A stretch of 64,000 bases of DNA from Gemmatimonadota bacterium (GTDB lineage: Bacteria; Gemmatimonadota; Gemmatimonadetes; Gemmatimonadales; Gemmatimonadaceae): contig BJHH01000001.1 of assembly GCA_014192065.1 (NCBI GenBank), positions 62,001 through 126,000 on the forward strand, given 5' to 3'. The notes beneath the pieces were generated by a model. It saw only the letters and a program-made list of their open reading frames with translations, did not search any database and had not been told where the DNA came from. Within the stretch, counting starts at the first letter, position 1; every line of letters starts with the position of its first letter. Of this stretch, positions 1 to 9,188 are shown piece after piece. A program made the position numbers and the translations under genes.

Positions 1-120
1 TGCATAATCGCCCTGAACGGTCATTTCTCTAGCTCCGGTTGATGCACTGCCAAGATACCGTACGGCTGGCGGCTGAGTGCGGTCGGGAATAACGTACCGC
101 CTCAACCGAGGACTCCATCG

Positions 121-2388
121 ATGACGCGAACGATTCGTCTTGCCGCCGTTTCCCTTGTCGCCATCCCGCTGATCGCGGCGACGCTCGAAGATCCGCCGCT
201 GCGCGGCTATTCCGCCGACGCGAGCAAAGTGCAACGCGAGTGGGAGGCGAAGTTTCGCGCCATTCCGGAACCATCGCGCATTCGCGAAAACCTGCGGCTG
301 CTCTCCGCGCGCCCCAACCACCTGGGTTCAGCCTACCAGAAAGAGAACGCGACTCGGGTGCGCGACCTGTTCCGTTCGTATGGCTGGCAGGCGGAGATCG
401 AGGAATACTCGGTGCTCTTCCCGACGCCGAAAGAGCGCGTGCTCGAGATGGTGGCCCCGACAAAGTTCGTGGCGCGCATCGACGAGCCCGTGCTGAAGGA
501 AGACCCGACGTCGGGCCAGAAGGCCGAGCAGCTGCCGACGTACAACTCGTACTCGGGTGACGGCGACGTCACCGCGCCGTTGGTCTACGTGAACTACGGT
601 ACACCGGCGGATTACGACGAACTCGACAAGCGCGGCATCTCCGTTCGTGGCGCCATCGTGATCGCGCGGTATGGCGGGAGCTGGCGCGGTATCAAGCCGA
701 AGGTCGCGTACGAGCATGGCGCGGTGGGCTGCCTGATCTACTCGGACCCGAAGGACGACGGGTACGCGCAAGGCGAAGTGTATCCCGCTGGCCCGTGGCG
801 TCCGAAGGACGGCGTGCAGCGTGGCAGCGTGATGGACATGCCGGTGTATCCGGGTGATCCGCTCACGCCTGGTGTCGGCGCGACGAAGGATGCCAAGCGT
901 CTCGACATCAAGGATGCCGTGACGATCATGAAGATCCCCGTGATGCCGATCTCGTACGCCGACGCGCAGCCGTTGCTCGCGGCCATGACGGGGCCGGTGG
1001 CTCCAGAGAGTTGGCGCGGCGGACTGCCGCTGACGTACCGGATTGGCCCCGGCGCGGCACGTGTGCACCTCAAGCTCTCATTCAACTGGAACCAGACGCC
1101 GCTCTACAACGTGATCGCCAAGCTCCCCGGCTCGACCTGGGCCGACGAGTGGGTCATGCGTGGCAACCATATGGACGGTTGGGTGAATGGCGCGTCGGAT
1201 CCGCTTTCGGGTCTGGTGGCCGAGCTCGAAGAAGCGCGGGCGTTGGGAGAGATCTACAAGCAGGGCTGGCGCCCGAAGCGGACCATCGTCTACATGGCGT
1301 GGGATGGCGAGGAGCACGGCCTCATCGGTTCGACCGAGTGGGCCGAGCATCATGGCGACGAACTGCAGCAGAAGGCCGTGATGTACCTCAACACCGACGG
1401 CAACGGCCGCGGGTTCCTCAGCGCCGAGGGGTCGCACTACCTCGAAAATCTGGTGAACGCCGTCGCGCGCGACGTCACAGATCCGGAGACTGGCGGCACG
1501 GTCTGGAAGCGCTGGCAGGCAGCGGTGATCGCACGCGGCGACGCGAAGGCAAAGGGCGAAGCGCGTGGCGGGCGCGCCGATCTGCGCATCGCTGCGCTCG
1601 GCTCCGGTTCCGACTACACCCCGTTCATCCAGCACCTTGGGATCCCGACGCTGAACCTCGGATTCGGTGGCGAGGGCGGCGGCGGCGTGTACCACTCGAT
1701 CTATGATTCGTTCACCTGGTACTCGCGGTTCGCCGACACCACGTTCACCTACGGTCGCGCGCTGGCGCAGACCGTGGGCACAGTCATTATGCGCACGGCG
1801 AACGCTGACGTGCTGCCCTATCAGTTCGACAATCTGGCGGAGACGGCGCGCGGGTATGCGGCGGAACTCAAGGCCCTCCGTGATGCGGAGGCCGCAAAGA
1901 TCGCCGAGGTCAATCGTCAGCATGATGAAGGGGTGTTCACCGCGATGAACGATCCGTGGAATCCGTTACAGCCACCACAACGCGAGGTGAACGCGCCGAT
2001 CATCGAGTTCGCGCGGCTGGACAACTCGCTCGACTCGCTCACGCGCGCGGCACAGCGTTACGAGCGCATGCAGGCGACCGCGATCATCCAGAATCTCGGC
2101 GCGGTGGCGCTTGGCCAGGCCAATGCGCTGTTGCGTACCGCCGACCAAGAGATGTTGCTCGCCGAAGGCCTGCCGAGGCGGCCCTGGTTCAAGCATTCGC
2201 TCTACGCGCCCGGACTCTACACGGGCTACGGTGTCAAGACGATGCCCGGCGCACGGGAAGCGCTCGACAGCCACGACTGGGCGACAGCCAACCGGGAACT
2301 CATCCGGATTTCGGGCGCGCTCGACAAGGAAGCTGCGCTGATCCACAAAGCGGCGACGGTGCTCGAGCGGAAGAGTGTGGTGCCGTAA
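121..2388 (+). CDS. Exported M28 zinc peptidase, glutamate carboxypeptidase II-like
   Basis: Predicted exported exopeptidase that trims peptides outside the cytoplasm (family knowledge). Seen: a signal peptide at about residues 1-21; a protease-associated domain at roughly 150-290; an M28 core with a complete two-zinc set, H350, D360, E398, D426 and H525, and the general base E397 in WDGEEHG; and a C-terminal helical domain (about 600-755) resembling the transferrin-receptor dimerisation domain. Ligand order and spacing match those known from human glutamate carboxypeptidase II. The start is supported by GAGGA at 108-112, 8 bases before the ATG. The gene converges on the next one with an 18-base gap, where I see no clear hairpin. 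The substrate cannot be told from sequence; an aspartyl/glutamyl dipeptide is only a family analogy. Confidence 0.92.
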   Translation: MTRTIRLAAVSLVAIPLIAATLEDPPLRGYSADASKVQREWEAKFRAIPEPSRIRENLRLLSARPNHLGSAYQKENATRVRDLFRSYGWQAEIEEYSVLFPTPKERVLEMVAPTKFVARIDEPVLKEDPTSGQKAEQLPTYNSYSGDGDVTAPLVYVNYGTPADYDELDKRGISVRGAIVIARYGGSWRGIKPKVAYEHGAVGCLIYSDPKDDGYAQGEVYPAGPWRPKDGVQRGSVMDMPVYPGDPLTPGVGATKDAKRLDIKDAVTIMKIPVMPISYADAQPLLAAMTGPVAPESWRGGLPLTYRIGPGAARVHLKLSFNWNQTPLYNVIAKLPGSTWADEWVMRGNHMDGWVNGASDPLSGLVAELEEARALGEIYKQGWRPKRTIVYMAWDGEEHGLIGSTEWAEHHGDELQQKAVMYLNTDGNGRGFLSAEGSHYLENLVNAVARDVTDPETGGTVWKRWQAAVIARGDAKAKGEARGGRADLRIAALGSGSDYTPFIQHLGIPTLNLGFGGEGGGGVYHSIYDSFTWYSRFADTTFTYGRALAQTVGTVIMRTANADVLPYQFDNLAETARGYAAELKALRDAEAAKIAEVNRQHDEGVFTAMNDPWNPLQPPQREVNAPIIEFARLDNSLDSLTRAAQRYERMQATAIIQNLGAVALGQANALLRTADQEMLLAEGLPRRPWFKHSLYAPGLYTGYGVKTMPGAREALDSHDWATANRELIRISGALDKEAALIHKAATVLERKSVVP

Positions 2389-2406
2389 CCGCCGTTCGAC
2401 TTTCCG

Positions 2407-5400
2407 TTAGGCCGGCTCGTTGTCGCCCCCATCCGGCGTCGCGCCGCGCGCTGGCTTCACCGCAGGCTTCACGACGACGTCGGTCAGGCCCGCGGCCTTG
2501 AGCTTGGCATTGAGTGCGGACACTCCGACCTTCTGGACTGCTTCCCAGCGGCGCTTGAGCGCATCGTAGGCGGCGAGGCGTTCCCTCGCCGCCGCGACGA
2601 CCGCCGCCGTTGGCGGTTCGTCGGCGTCTTGCAGGACGTTGAGTGGTCCGTCGAAGGTGCCGGCAATGCTCGAAAACGTTTCAGTAGGCGGGGTGCCCGC
2701 ACCACGCCCGCCGTCAGCAGCAGCAGCACCACCACGGCCGCCACGCCCACCGCCAGCGCCAGCGCCGCCAAGTGCAGCGAGTTGTGTGTCGAGTGCGTCG
2801 ATTACCGCGCCCACCTCGCCATTTGCCTGCGCTTTCCGGTCACGAAGCTGCGCGCGCAAGTCAGTGATCTGCCCAGCGGCTCCGAGCCTTGCGTTGCCCG
2901 CATCGTACAGGCCAAGCGAGAGTGTGTATTGCAACTGCAGCGCGGCAGCCGGCGTCTTGACGCGCGGATCCATGCGCACCGTGAACGTCTGCGTGTAGCT
3001 AGTCCCGTGCACTATGAGCTTGGCCGTGTACTCGCCTGGGGCGACGAACGGCCCCTCGGGCTCGCACTTGGTGTTGCGCGGCGTCGCCGAGATCGGGAGC
3101 GAGCAACTGGCGCCATCGGGCCGCTCGAAGTGCAGGTCCCACACCATCCGATGGAGTCCGGCCTTGGTCGAGAGCGGCTGCGGTGGGCGAAACCAGTACC
3201 AGGGTGCGTTGCCCGCGTCCTTCGGCTCGTCGAGTTGGTCGGCACTCGAATACTCGCGGATCAGGCGGCTGCCGGCGCCCAGTATCTGCAGCGTGACCGG
3301 ACCGGTCGCGTCGCTCTTAAGGAAGTAGTCGATCACCGCGCCATCGGGGGCATTCTCGGCCATCGGTTCGTCCGGCGGCACCGGCGTGTCGGTGTACATC
3401 GAATAGCGCACGCGCGTGGCCGTCGCCGGCTTGAACAGTGTCGCCGCATCAGCAGCGGACTTCTCGCTCCACTGCCGGAGCGCGCTGATGTCGTCGAGAA
3501 TCCAGAATCCGCGGCCGTGCGTGCCGACGGCAAGATCGTTGTCCTTGATCACGAGATCGCGGATCGACGTGCCGGGCAGATTGTTGCGCAGTGAGCTCCA
3601 ATGGTCACCGTGATCGAGCGAGAACCAGACCGTGCGTTCGGTGCCGGCGAAGAGGAGGCCTCGGCGTTTCGGATCTTCCTTGATCGTGTTCGTCGGCGCG
3701 CCTTTTTCGATGCCGCTGACGATCTCCGTCCAGTTCTTGCCGCCGTCTGTGGTGCGATAGAGATGCGGGTTGAGATCGTCGAGACGGAGCGTGTTCACCG
3801 CGGCGTACGCCGTGTTGGCCTCGAAGTGCGACGCGTCCATGATCGAGATTTTCGCCCAAGGGCCGATGGCGGGCGGCGTCACGTCGTTCCAGCTCTTGCC
3901 ATTGTCGCGCGTGACGTGGATCAACCCGTCGTCCGTACCAGCCCAGATCGTGTTCGAGTCCACCGGGCTCGGCGCAATCGTGTAGATGACGCCGCGGCGT
4001 GACGATGCCGTGGCCGGGGTGCCGCGGTACTTGCCCACGTTCTTCGGCGCATCCCACGTCTCACGGGAAAGGTCGGGGCTCTTCTGCTTCCAGTGTTGCC
4101 CACCGTCCACGGTTTCCCAGAGCACGTTGGTGGAGTAGTAGAGTTTTTTCGGATTGATCGGCGAGAAGAGGATCGGCATCGTACGGACGCCGCGGAACAG
4201 GTTCGGTCCTGCGCCCGCACCGCCACGCCCGGCGCCTGCGTTCGGTGAGACATTCTGCGTCTGACCCGTACGCCGGTCGAAGCGCGTCACCGTGCCGCCG
4301 TAATAGATGTTCGGGTTCAGCGGATCGGGCGCGACGTAACTGTACTCCGACGCGCCGACGGGATGGAACTCGCGATAGCCGATCGAGCCATCGTTACCGC
4401 GGCTCGCGACGCATGCCGAACCCGATTCCTGCTGACCGCCGCAGAGGTTGTAGGGCCAGTTGTAGTCGGCCGACACATGATAAAACTGCGCTGTCGGCTG
4501 GTTGTACCACGAACTCCACGTATCGCCGCCGTTCACCGTGATCACCGCGCCCTGGTCGGCGACGACGAGCATGATGTCGGGGTTGTTCGGATTGATCCAA
4601 TATCGCTGATAGTCGTCACCTCCCGGCGCGCCGCGGTGCGACTTCCAGCTCTTGCCGCCGTCGATGCTCTTCCAGGCCACGATGTTCGCTGAGTAGACGA
4701 CGTCGGGGTTCTTCGGATCCACAGTGAGCGCCGCGAAGTCGTCGCCACGGCCGTACACTCGATTGTCGTCGTTGGTGCGCGTCCACGACGCGCCCGCGTC
4801 ATCGCTCCGCCAGATGCCACTCTTGGTCCCCGCAGTGACAGTCACATAGAGCCGGCTCGCATTGCTCGGCGCGATGGCGACTCCGACGCGACCGAGTCCG
4901 TCGGCGATCGTCGGCAAGCCGCCGCTGAGCTGCGTCCAGCTGTTGCCACCATCGGTTGTCTTGAACAATCCGGTACCCGGGCCGCCGAACACCCCGTTCT
5001 CCCACGGACCCTGACGCGCTTCCCACATCGCGGCGTAGAGCGTGTTTGGGTCGGTCGGCGACATCACGACGTCGGCGCCACCGGTGTTCTCGTCCTTGTA
5101 GAGCACCTTCTGCCAGGTCTGCCCGCCGTTGGTGGAGCGGAAAATCCCGCGTTCGGTGTTCGCACCATACGGATGTCCGAGCGCGGCGACGAACAGCCGG
5201 TCGGGATTTGTCGGATCCACGACGATGCGCGGGATCTGTTGCGCGTCGCCGAGTCCGATGTGCGTCCAGGTTTTGCCCGCATTGGCACTCCGCCACATGC
5301 CGTCGCCAGTGGAGAGGTCGGGGCGTTGCAGTCCTTCGCCCGAGCCGACGTAGATGATGTTTGGATTCGAAACCGACACGTCGATCGCGCCGATCGACTG

Positions 5401-5688
5401 CGAGGGCTGGTCGTCGAAGATTGGCGTCCAGATCCGACCGTAGTCCGTCGTCTTCCAGACTCCGCCATTCGTGACGCCCATATAGAACACGTTCGGTTGC
5501 GAAGGCACGCCGACGGCACTTTTGGTGCGACCGGCGCGGAAGGGACCGATCATGCGCCACCTGAGCGACGCCGTGGCACTCGCGGGAACCGTGGATTGTG
5601 CGGTGGCGGAGCTCACGAGCGCGGTGGCGCCCAGTACGGCAAGCGCGAGCGCGGCAAGGGCCGGGGACCAGGTGGGGCGGAGCGACAC
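2407..5688 (-). CDS. Exported sortilin/VPS10-like BNR-repeat protein 1
   Basis: A 1093-residue exported beta-propeller protein of the sortilin/glycosyl-hydrolase-like group common in Gemmatimonadota and Acidobacteriota; its biochemical role is unknown. Seen: signal peptide about 1-30; many Asp-box units of the form S/T-x-D-x-G-x-x-W (KSIDGGKSWKS, KTTDGGNSWTQ, TRDNGKSWND, TTDGGKNWTE) over about residues 40-760; a C-terminal Ig-like segment with WDLHFERP and a four-Cys stretch; then a Gly/Arg-rich insert encoded near 2695-2772. The start is GTG at 5688 with GAGG shortly upstream. The N-terminal opening SLRWRMIGPFRAGR parallels the second sortilin-like protein at 11133-14198, so the two are paralogues. 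No catalytic sialidase residues could be assigned; ligand binding or peptide sorting is as likely as hydrolysis. Confidence 0.88.
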   Translation of the reverse strand: MSLRPTWSPALAALALAVLGATALVSSATAQSTVPASATASLRWRMIGPFRAGRTKSAVGVPSQPNVFYMGVTNGGVWKTTDYGRIWTPIFDDQPSQSIGAIDVSVSNPNIIYVGSGEGLQRPDLSTGDGMWRSANAGKTWTHIGLGDAQQIPRIVVDPTNPDRLFVAALGHPYGANTERGIFRSTNGGQTWQKVLYKDENTGGADVVMSPTDPNTLYAAMWEARQGPWENGVFGGPGTGLFKTTDGGNSWTQLSGGLPTIADGLGRVGVAIAPSNASRLYVTVTAGTKSGIWRSDDAGASWTRTNDDNRVYGRGDDFAALTVDPKNPDVVYSANIVAWKSIDGGKSWKSHRGAPGGDDYQRYWINPNNPDIMLVVADQGAVITVNGGDTWSSWYNQPTAQFYHVSADYNWPYNLCGGQQESGSACVASRGNDGSIGYREFHPVGASEYSYVAPDPLNPNIYYGGTVTRFDRRTGQTQNVSPNAGAGRGGAGAGPNLFRGVRTMPILFSPINPKKLYYSTNVLWETVDGGQHWKQKSPDLSRETWDAPKNVGKYRGTPATASSRRGVIYTIAPSPVDSNTIWAGTDDGLIHVTRDNGKSWNDVTPPAIGPWAKISIMDASHFEANTAYAAVNTLRLDDLNPHLYRTTDGGKNWTEIVSGIEKGAPTNTIKEDPKRRGLLFAGTERTVWFSLDHGDHWSSLRNNLPGTSIRDLVIKDNDLAVGTHGRGFWILDDISALRQWSEKSAADAATLFKPATATRVRYSMYTDTPVPPDEPMAENAPDGAVIDYFLKSDATGPVTLQILGAGSRLIREYSSADQLDEPKDAGNAPWYWFRPPQPLSTKAGLHRMVWDLHFERPDGASCSLPISATPRNTKCEPEGPFVAPGEYTAKLIVHGTSYTQTFTVRMDPRVKTPAAALQLQYTLSLGLYDAGNARLGAAGQITDLRAQLRDRKAQANGEVGAVIDALDTQLAALGGAGAGGGRGGRGGAAAADGGRGAGTPPTETFSSIAGTFDGPLNVLQDADEPPTAAVVAAARERLAAYDALKRRWEAVQKVGVSALNAKLKAAGLTDVVVKPAVKPARGATPDGGDNEPA

Positions 5689-5753
5689 GGCAGGGCCTCG
5701 AGAACAGGTGATGGGGACTAATCTGTTGCCGCGCGCGTTTCGCCGCGGCCCAA

Positions 5754-6626
5754 CTAGGCGACCGGGTAGTCCGTCAGGCGGGCGAGTACATCGCGCGCGC
5801 GCATGCCGGCGGCTCGCAGTTCGCGTACACCCGTGTCGCCGTCCGACTTACTCAGCTTGGCGCCGCTCTGTTTGCGGAGCAGCCGATGATGAAAGAAGCG
5901 CGGCGGAATGTCCCGGCCGATCAGTCGTGCGAGGTGCATCTGACGGCCGGTCGAGTTCAGGAGATCCTCGCCGCGAACGACAAGTGTCACATCCTGATCG
6001 AAATCGTCGACAGTGACGGCAAACTGATACGTCCAGTTGCCGAATCGGTCGCGAATAAGAAAGTCGCCACACTGATCGGACGGGGACTGTTCCTGCGAGC
6101 CGAGCGCGAGATCCTCGAATTGTTCGAACCCAGGGGCCATCACGACGCGTCTCGCGAGTGTCGTGGACGGGTCGACCTGCTGGCTTCGGCACCGCCCGGG
6201 ATACCGCGTCTCTTCGTTGAACCGATCACCGGCTTCGGCGGCGATCTCCTTTCGCGAACAATCGCACGGATACGCGAGCCCGCGCGCCTCGAGGTCGGCC
6301 AGCACCTCGGCGTAGCGCGCGCCCCGTTCGCTCTGACGTGGTACGGCCGCATCGGGCACGAATCCGAGCCAGTCGAGGTCCTCGAGAATCGCCGCCTCGT
6401 ATTCCGGCTTACAGCGCGTGCGGTCGTGATCCTCAATGCGCAGAAGCACGCGGCCGCCGGCATCGCGCGCCGCCTGCCAGACGTGCGTCGCGTTCAGGAC
6501 GTGCCCCAGGTGCAGGTAGCCCGTAGGAGCGGGCGCGAACCGTGTGACTGTTATGGCTTCGCGCCCTGCAGCTGCTTTGCGACCTGCTCCGCCTTTTCCA
6601 TCACGCGCAGCAGATTCCCACTCCAC
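5754..6626 (-). CDS. gluQ: Glutamyl-Q tRNA(Asp) synthetase
   Basis: Cytoplasmic paralogue of the GluRS catalytic domain that attaches glutamate to queuosine in tRNA(Asp) (known family function). Seen: the class I opening FAPAPTGYLHLGH, with HLGH at residues 39-42; a KMSKS-type loop KLSKSDGD near residue 255; zinc-type cysteines C121 and C123 followed by C146; no anticodon-binding domain, as expected at 290 residues. The only ATG that keeps the FAPAPTG motif is at 6626, so the first 25 codons lie inside the 3' end of the dipeptidase gene, an overlap of 76 bases. I found no GTG or TTG alternative in that stretch; an ATA start nearer the motif is possible but rare. Transcription probably reads through from the dipeptidase gene. 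Confidence 0.9.
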   Translation of the reverse strand: MEWESAARDGKGGAGRKAAAGREAITVTRFAPAPTGYLHLGHVLNATHVWQAARDAGGRVLLRIEDHDRTRCKPEYEAAILEDLDWLGFVPDAAVPRQSERGARYAEVLADLEARGLAYPCDCSRKEIAAEAGDRFNEETRYPGRCRSQQVDPSTTLARRVVMAPGFEQFEDLALGSQEQSPSDQCGDFLIRDRFGNWTYQFAVTVDDFDQDVTLVVRGEDLLNSTGRQMHLARLIGRDIPPRFFHHRLLRKQSGAKLSKSDGDTGVRELRAAGMRARDVLARLTDYPVA

Positions 6627-8038
6627 AGCTTGCCGATCTGTTCCTCAGTGTACCCACGCTTCACGAGTTCAGTCGTCACGTTGATCGACTCTGGAGCGCA
6701 GTTGAATCCGTCGATGCCGCCACCGCCGTCGAAGTCGGAACTGATGCCAACGTGGTCGATGCCGATGAGCCGCACGGCGTAGTCGATGTGCGTGACGAAA
6801 TCCTGGACGTTGGCGCGGCGTGCCGCTGCGGGCACCGGGTACTTCACATTGAGCTCGTCGAGTTTCGTCTGGAATCGCGTGCGCGTCGCATCGTCCAGCG
6901 CGTCGATCGGGTTCCCGCGACCGCCACGACCACCGGCGGCCGCGCCCCCGGCTCCGCCACGTCCTGCGCCACGACCACCGGCGGCAGCGGCCGGTTCTTC
7001 GGCTGGATCACCGATTGAGCAGGCGGCCGAGCGCACAGCCACCGCGCCGCGTCCGCCGGCACCACCACCGGCACTACCACCGGCACTACCACCTGCACCA
7101 CCGCCACGACTGACCGCCGCCGCCGGCATGTTGAACTCGCGACCGAGCGCTTCCAGCGCGGCCGTGCGCTCCGTCGACGGCGCCGGTGTGCAATTCACAT
7201 ACGATGCAAAGGCCGTCGTGTGCATCACGCCGCCGTTCTTCTTGAGTGCCAGCAGCTGTTCGTCATCGAGGTCGCGTGAAGCGGTCGGGCAGAGCGCACG
7301 AACGCTCGAGTGCGACGCGATGACCGGCGCCTTGCTATTGGCCATCACCCAGAGGTTCGCCGCCTTGGAGGGGTGCGAAATGTCGAGGAGGATGCCGTAC
7401 TTGTTCGCCTCGGCTACCACCTGGCGGCCGAATGGGCTGACGCCGTTCCACTTCCAGTCGTTGGTAGCTTCGCCCGTGTTTGAGTCGGAGAGTTGGCTGT
7501 GACCGTTGTGCGCGAGCGAGAGGTAACGCGCCCCGTAGTCGGCGAACTTCTTGACGTTGGTGATGTCGTTCCCGATGCCGTAGCCGTTCTCGACGCCCAT
7601 CAGCGCGACGAGCTTGCCGGCCTTCACGATGCGGCGAACGTCGGCGGCTGTGCGCGCGATCTCGATCTTGTCCGGCGCCATCTTCTCGGTCAGCTTGTGC
7701 ACCGCTTCGAACTTGGCGATGTCGGTGTCGTAGGCGCGCTTGAACCCTTCCGGCGTGAAGTCGTCGTTCTGGCCGACGTAGACGCTGAAGAAGATGCCGT
7801 TGTAGCCGGCCTTCATCTTCGGAATATCCACCTGCCGGCGCAGGCCCGTGACGTAGTTGGGCGGTGTGTCGCTCATGTTGCCGGGGTCGAAATCGACATG
7901 CGTGTCGAGCTTGATCACGCGGTCGTGGATCGCCTTGGCCTTCGCGATGAGCGCGGCGTCGGGCTGCTGCGCAGCGAGGGGCGCGGCAACCAAGAGGAGG
8001 GCGAGTGCCGTGCGGCGGATCGGCGTGCGAGGTGTCAT
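6551..8038 (-). CDS. Exported M19 membrane-type dipeptidase
   Basis: Renal-dipeptidase-like zinc amidohydrolase that cleaves dipeptides (family knowledge), here exported. Seen: signal peptide MTPRTPIRRTALALLLVA; metal and active-site motifs in family order, KLDTHVDFD, the glutamate in MGVENGYGIGND, ISHPSK, ASHSSVRA and HVGISSDFDGG. An insert of about 70 residues rich in Gly, Ala and Arg (encoded near 6910-7125, with one CSIGDPAEEP stretch) splits the barrel and is not part of the usual family. I chose ATG 8038 because the signal peptide begins there; the open frame continues 35 codons upstream without family character. GluQ overlaps its 3' end. The gene is divergent from the FecR-like gene, 191 bases away. 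Confidence 0.9.
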   Translation of the reverse strand: MTPRTPIRRTALALLLVAAPLAAQQPDAALIAKAKAIHDRVIKLDTHVDFDPGNMSDTPPNYVTGLRRQVDIPKMKAGYNGIFFSVYVGQNDDFTPEGFKRAYDTDIAKFEAVHKLTEKMAPDKIEIARTAADVRRIVKAGKLVALMGVENGYGIGNDITNVKKFADYGARYLSLAHNGHSQLSDSNTGEATNDWKWNGVSPFGRQVVAEANKYGILLDISHPSKAANLWVMANSKAPVIASHSSVRALCPTASRDLDDEQLLALKKNGGVMHTTAFASYVNCTPAPSTERTAALEALGREFNMPAAAVSRGGGAGGSAGGSAGGGAGGRGAVAVRSAACSIGDPAEEPAAAAGGRGAGRGGAGGAAAGGRGGRGNPIDALDDATRTRFQTKLDELNVKYPVPAAARRANVQDFVTHIDYAVRLIGIDHVGISSDFDGGGGIDGFNCAPESINVTTELVKRGYTEEQIGKLWSGNLLRVMEKAEQVAKQLQGAKP

Positions 8039-8229
8039 GGGACGATCACGGTGTGAAGAGAGGGCAGCGCGACGGCCCGGGTAACGTACGATGCGGCGCC
8101 GACGCTGTCGACGCCGCCGTACCCCGATCAGCGACGATTTCACTGCCGCAGGGATGCCCTTTCCTACATCCGTTTGCTGAGCTACTCTATGTCACAGGTA
8201 CGGACCGACACCCCCGAAAGGAGAACTCC

Positions 8230-9105
8230 ATGGCAGGCGACGGCGGCAAGTCCACGAACCAGCCGCATACAGGTGCGCAACACCATGCAAAAATCACGAC
8301 CGATCAGGGCATGCCCCTCAAGAAGATCGTCACGGTTGGCGTGGTCGCCGCGGTCCTCGGCGGCGGTGCGCTTTGGTGGCTGAATCGCGCAGGCGAGGAC
8401 AACAAACTGAATATGTTGTTTTCCTCGGGCGAGGTGCGGAATATCTCGACGGTCAATGGACAGCGTGGTGACATTACGCTGTCTGATGGCTCGAAACTGA
8501 GCATCGGCCCGGCGACGAAACTCGTCATTATTCCGAAGTACAACGAACTGTACCGCGGCGTGAAAGTCGAGGGCACGGCGAACTTTGACGTCAAGGCGAG
8601 TTCCGGCGTTCCGCTCGAGGTTCGCGCAGGTGGCGCGGTGCTCGTCATTGACGAGGGTACGTTCGTTGTTCGCGGCTACGCCGATGAAGGCGAAGCGTTT
8701 TTCAAGCTGGTGTCGGGAACGGGCGAGCTGCGGAGCAAGGGCGAGCGTCGCCAGGTCACCGGTCCGGTGTCGGTCCGTATCTCCAAGGATTCGACCATGG
8801 CCGATGCTGACGCTGACGCCGTTGCGGTCGCCACGTCGTGGGCGGACGGCAAGGTGGTCTTTAAGGGTGCGCTGCTCAAGGACGTGCTGCCCCAGTTCAA
8901 CAAGTACTACGCGATGACGCTTCAGGTCACGGACGAGGCGCTCCTGGCACGTCCGGTGACGATGGAAGCTGATCTCGATTCAAAGCAAAAGGCGATCACG
9001 GCGCTCGAAGCGAGCGCGTTCGTGAAGTTCTCCTACGACGGTAGCAAGCAAATCCTCAAGGACAATCCGGCCGCGGCGGCGAAGGCGGCTGCCAAGAAGG
9101 ACTAG
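8230..9105 (+). CDS. FecR-like single-pass membrane protein
   Basis: A 291-residue protein with a cytoplasmic N-terminal stretch (about 1-33), one transmembrane helix (about 34-52, IVTVGVVAAVLGGGALWW) and a periplasmic FecR-type beta-helical domain (NGQRGDITLSDGSKLSIGPAT...FDVKASSG...VIDEGTFVVRGY), followed by a C-terminal module of the kind found after FecR in anti-sigma proteins. FecR proteins usually relay a TonB-receptor signal to an ECF sigma factor; no sigma gene lies beside this one, and it lacks the canonical N-terminal anti-sigma domain, so a sensor role is inference only. The start is firm: AAGGAG sits just before ATG 8230. A strong terminator follows at 9125. Confidence 0.8.
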   Translation: MAGDGGKSTNQPHTGAQHHAKITTDQGMPLKKIVTVGVVAAVLGGGALWWLNRAGEDNKLNMLFSSGEVRNISTVNGQRGDITLSDGSKLSIGPATKLVIIPKYNELYRGVKVEGTANFDVKASSGVPLEVRAGGAVLVIDEGTFVVRGYADEGEAFFKLVSGTGELRSKGERRQVTGPVSVRISKDSTMADADADAVAVATSWADGKVVFKGALLKDVLPQFNKYYAMTLQVTDEALLARPVTMEADLDSKQKAITALEASAFVKFSYDGSKQILKDNPAAAAKAAAKKD

Positions 9106-9124
9106 GCGTCGTGCGGCAGGAATT

Positions 9125-9169
9125 GACGCGGCGCCCGGGGATTCGCTCCTCGGGCGCCGCGTCAGTTTT
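9125..9169. terminator. Strong bidirectional intrinsic terminator
   Basis: A perfect 13-bp stem (9125-9137 with 9151-9163), extendable to 16 bp with a wobble pair, closes a 7-base loop and is followed by AGTTTT. It lies between the convergent FecR-like and carbonic anhydrase genes and can serve the plus strand; the minus side lacks a clear T run. Confidence 0.75.
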
Positions 9170-9188
9170 CAGGCGTACTCAGGCGTTT

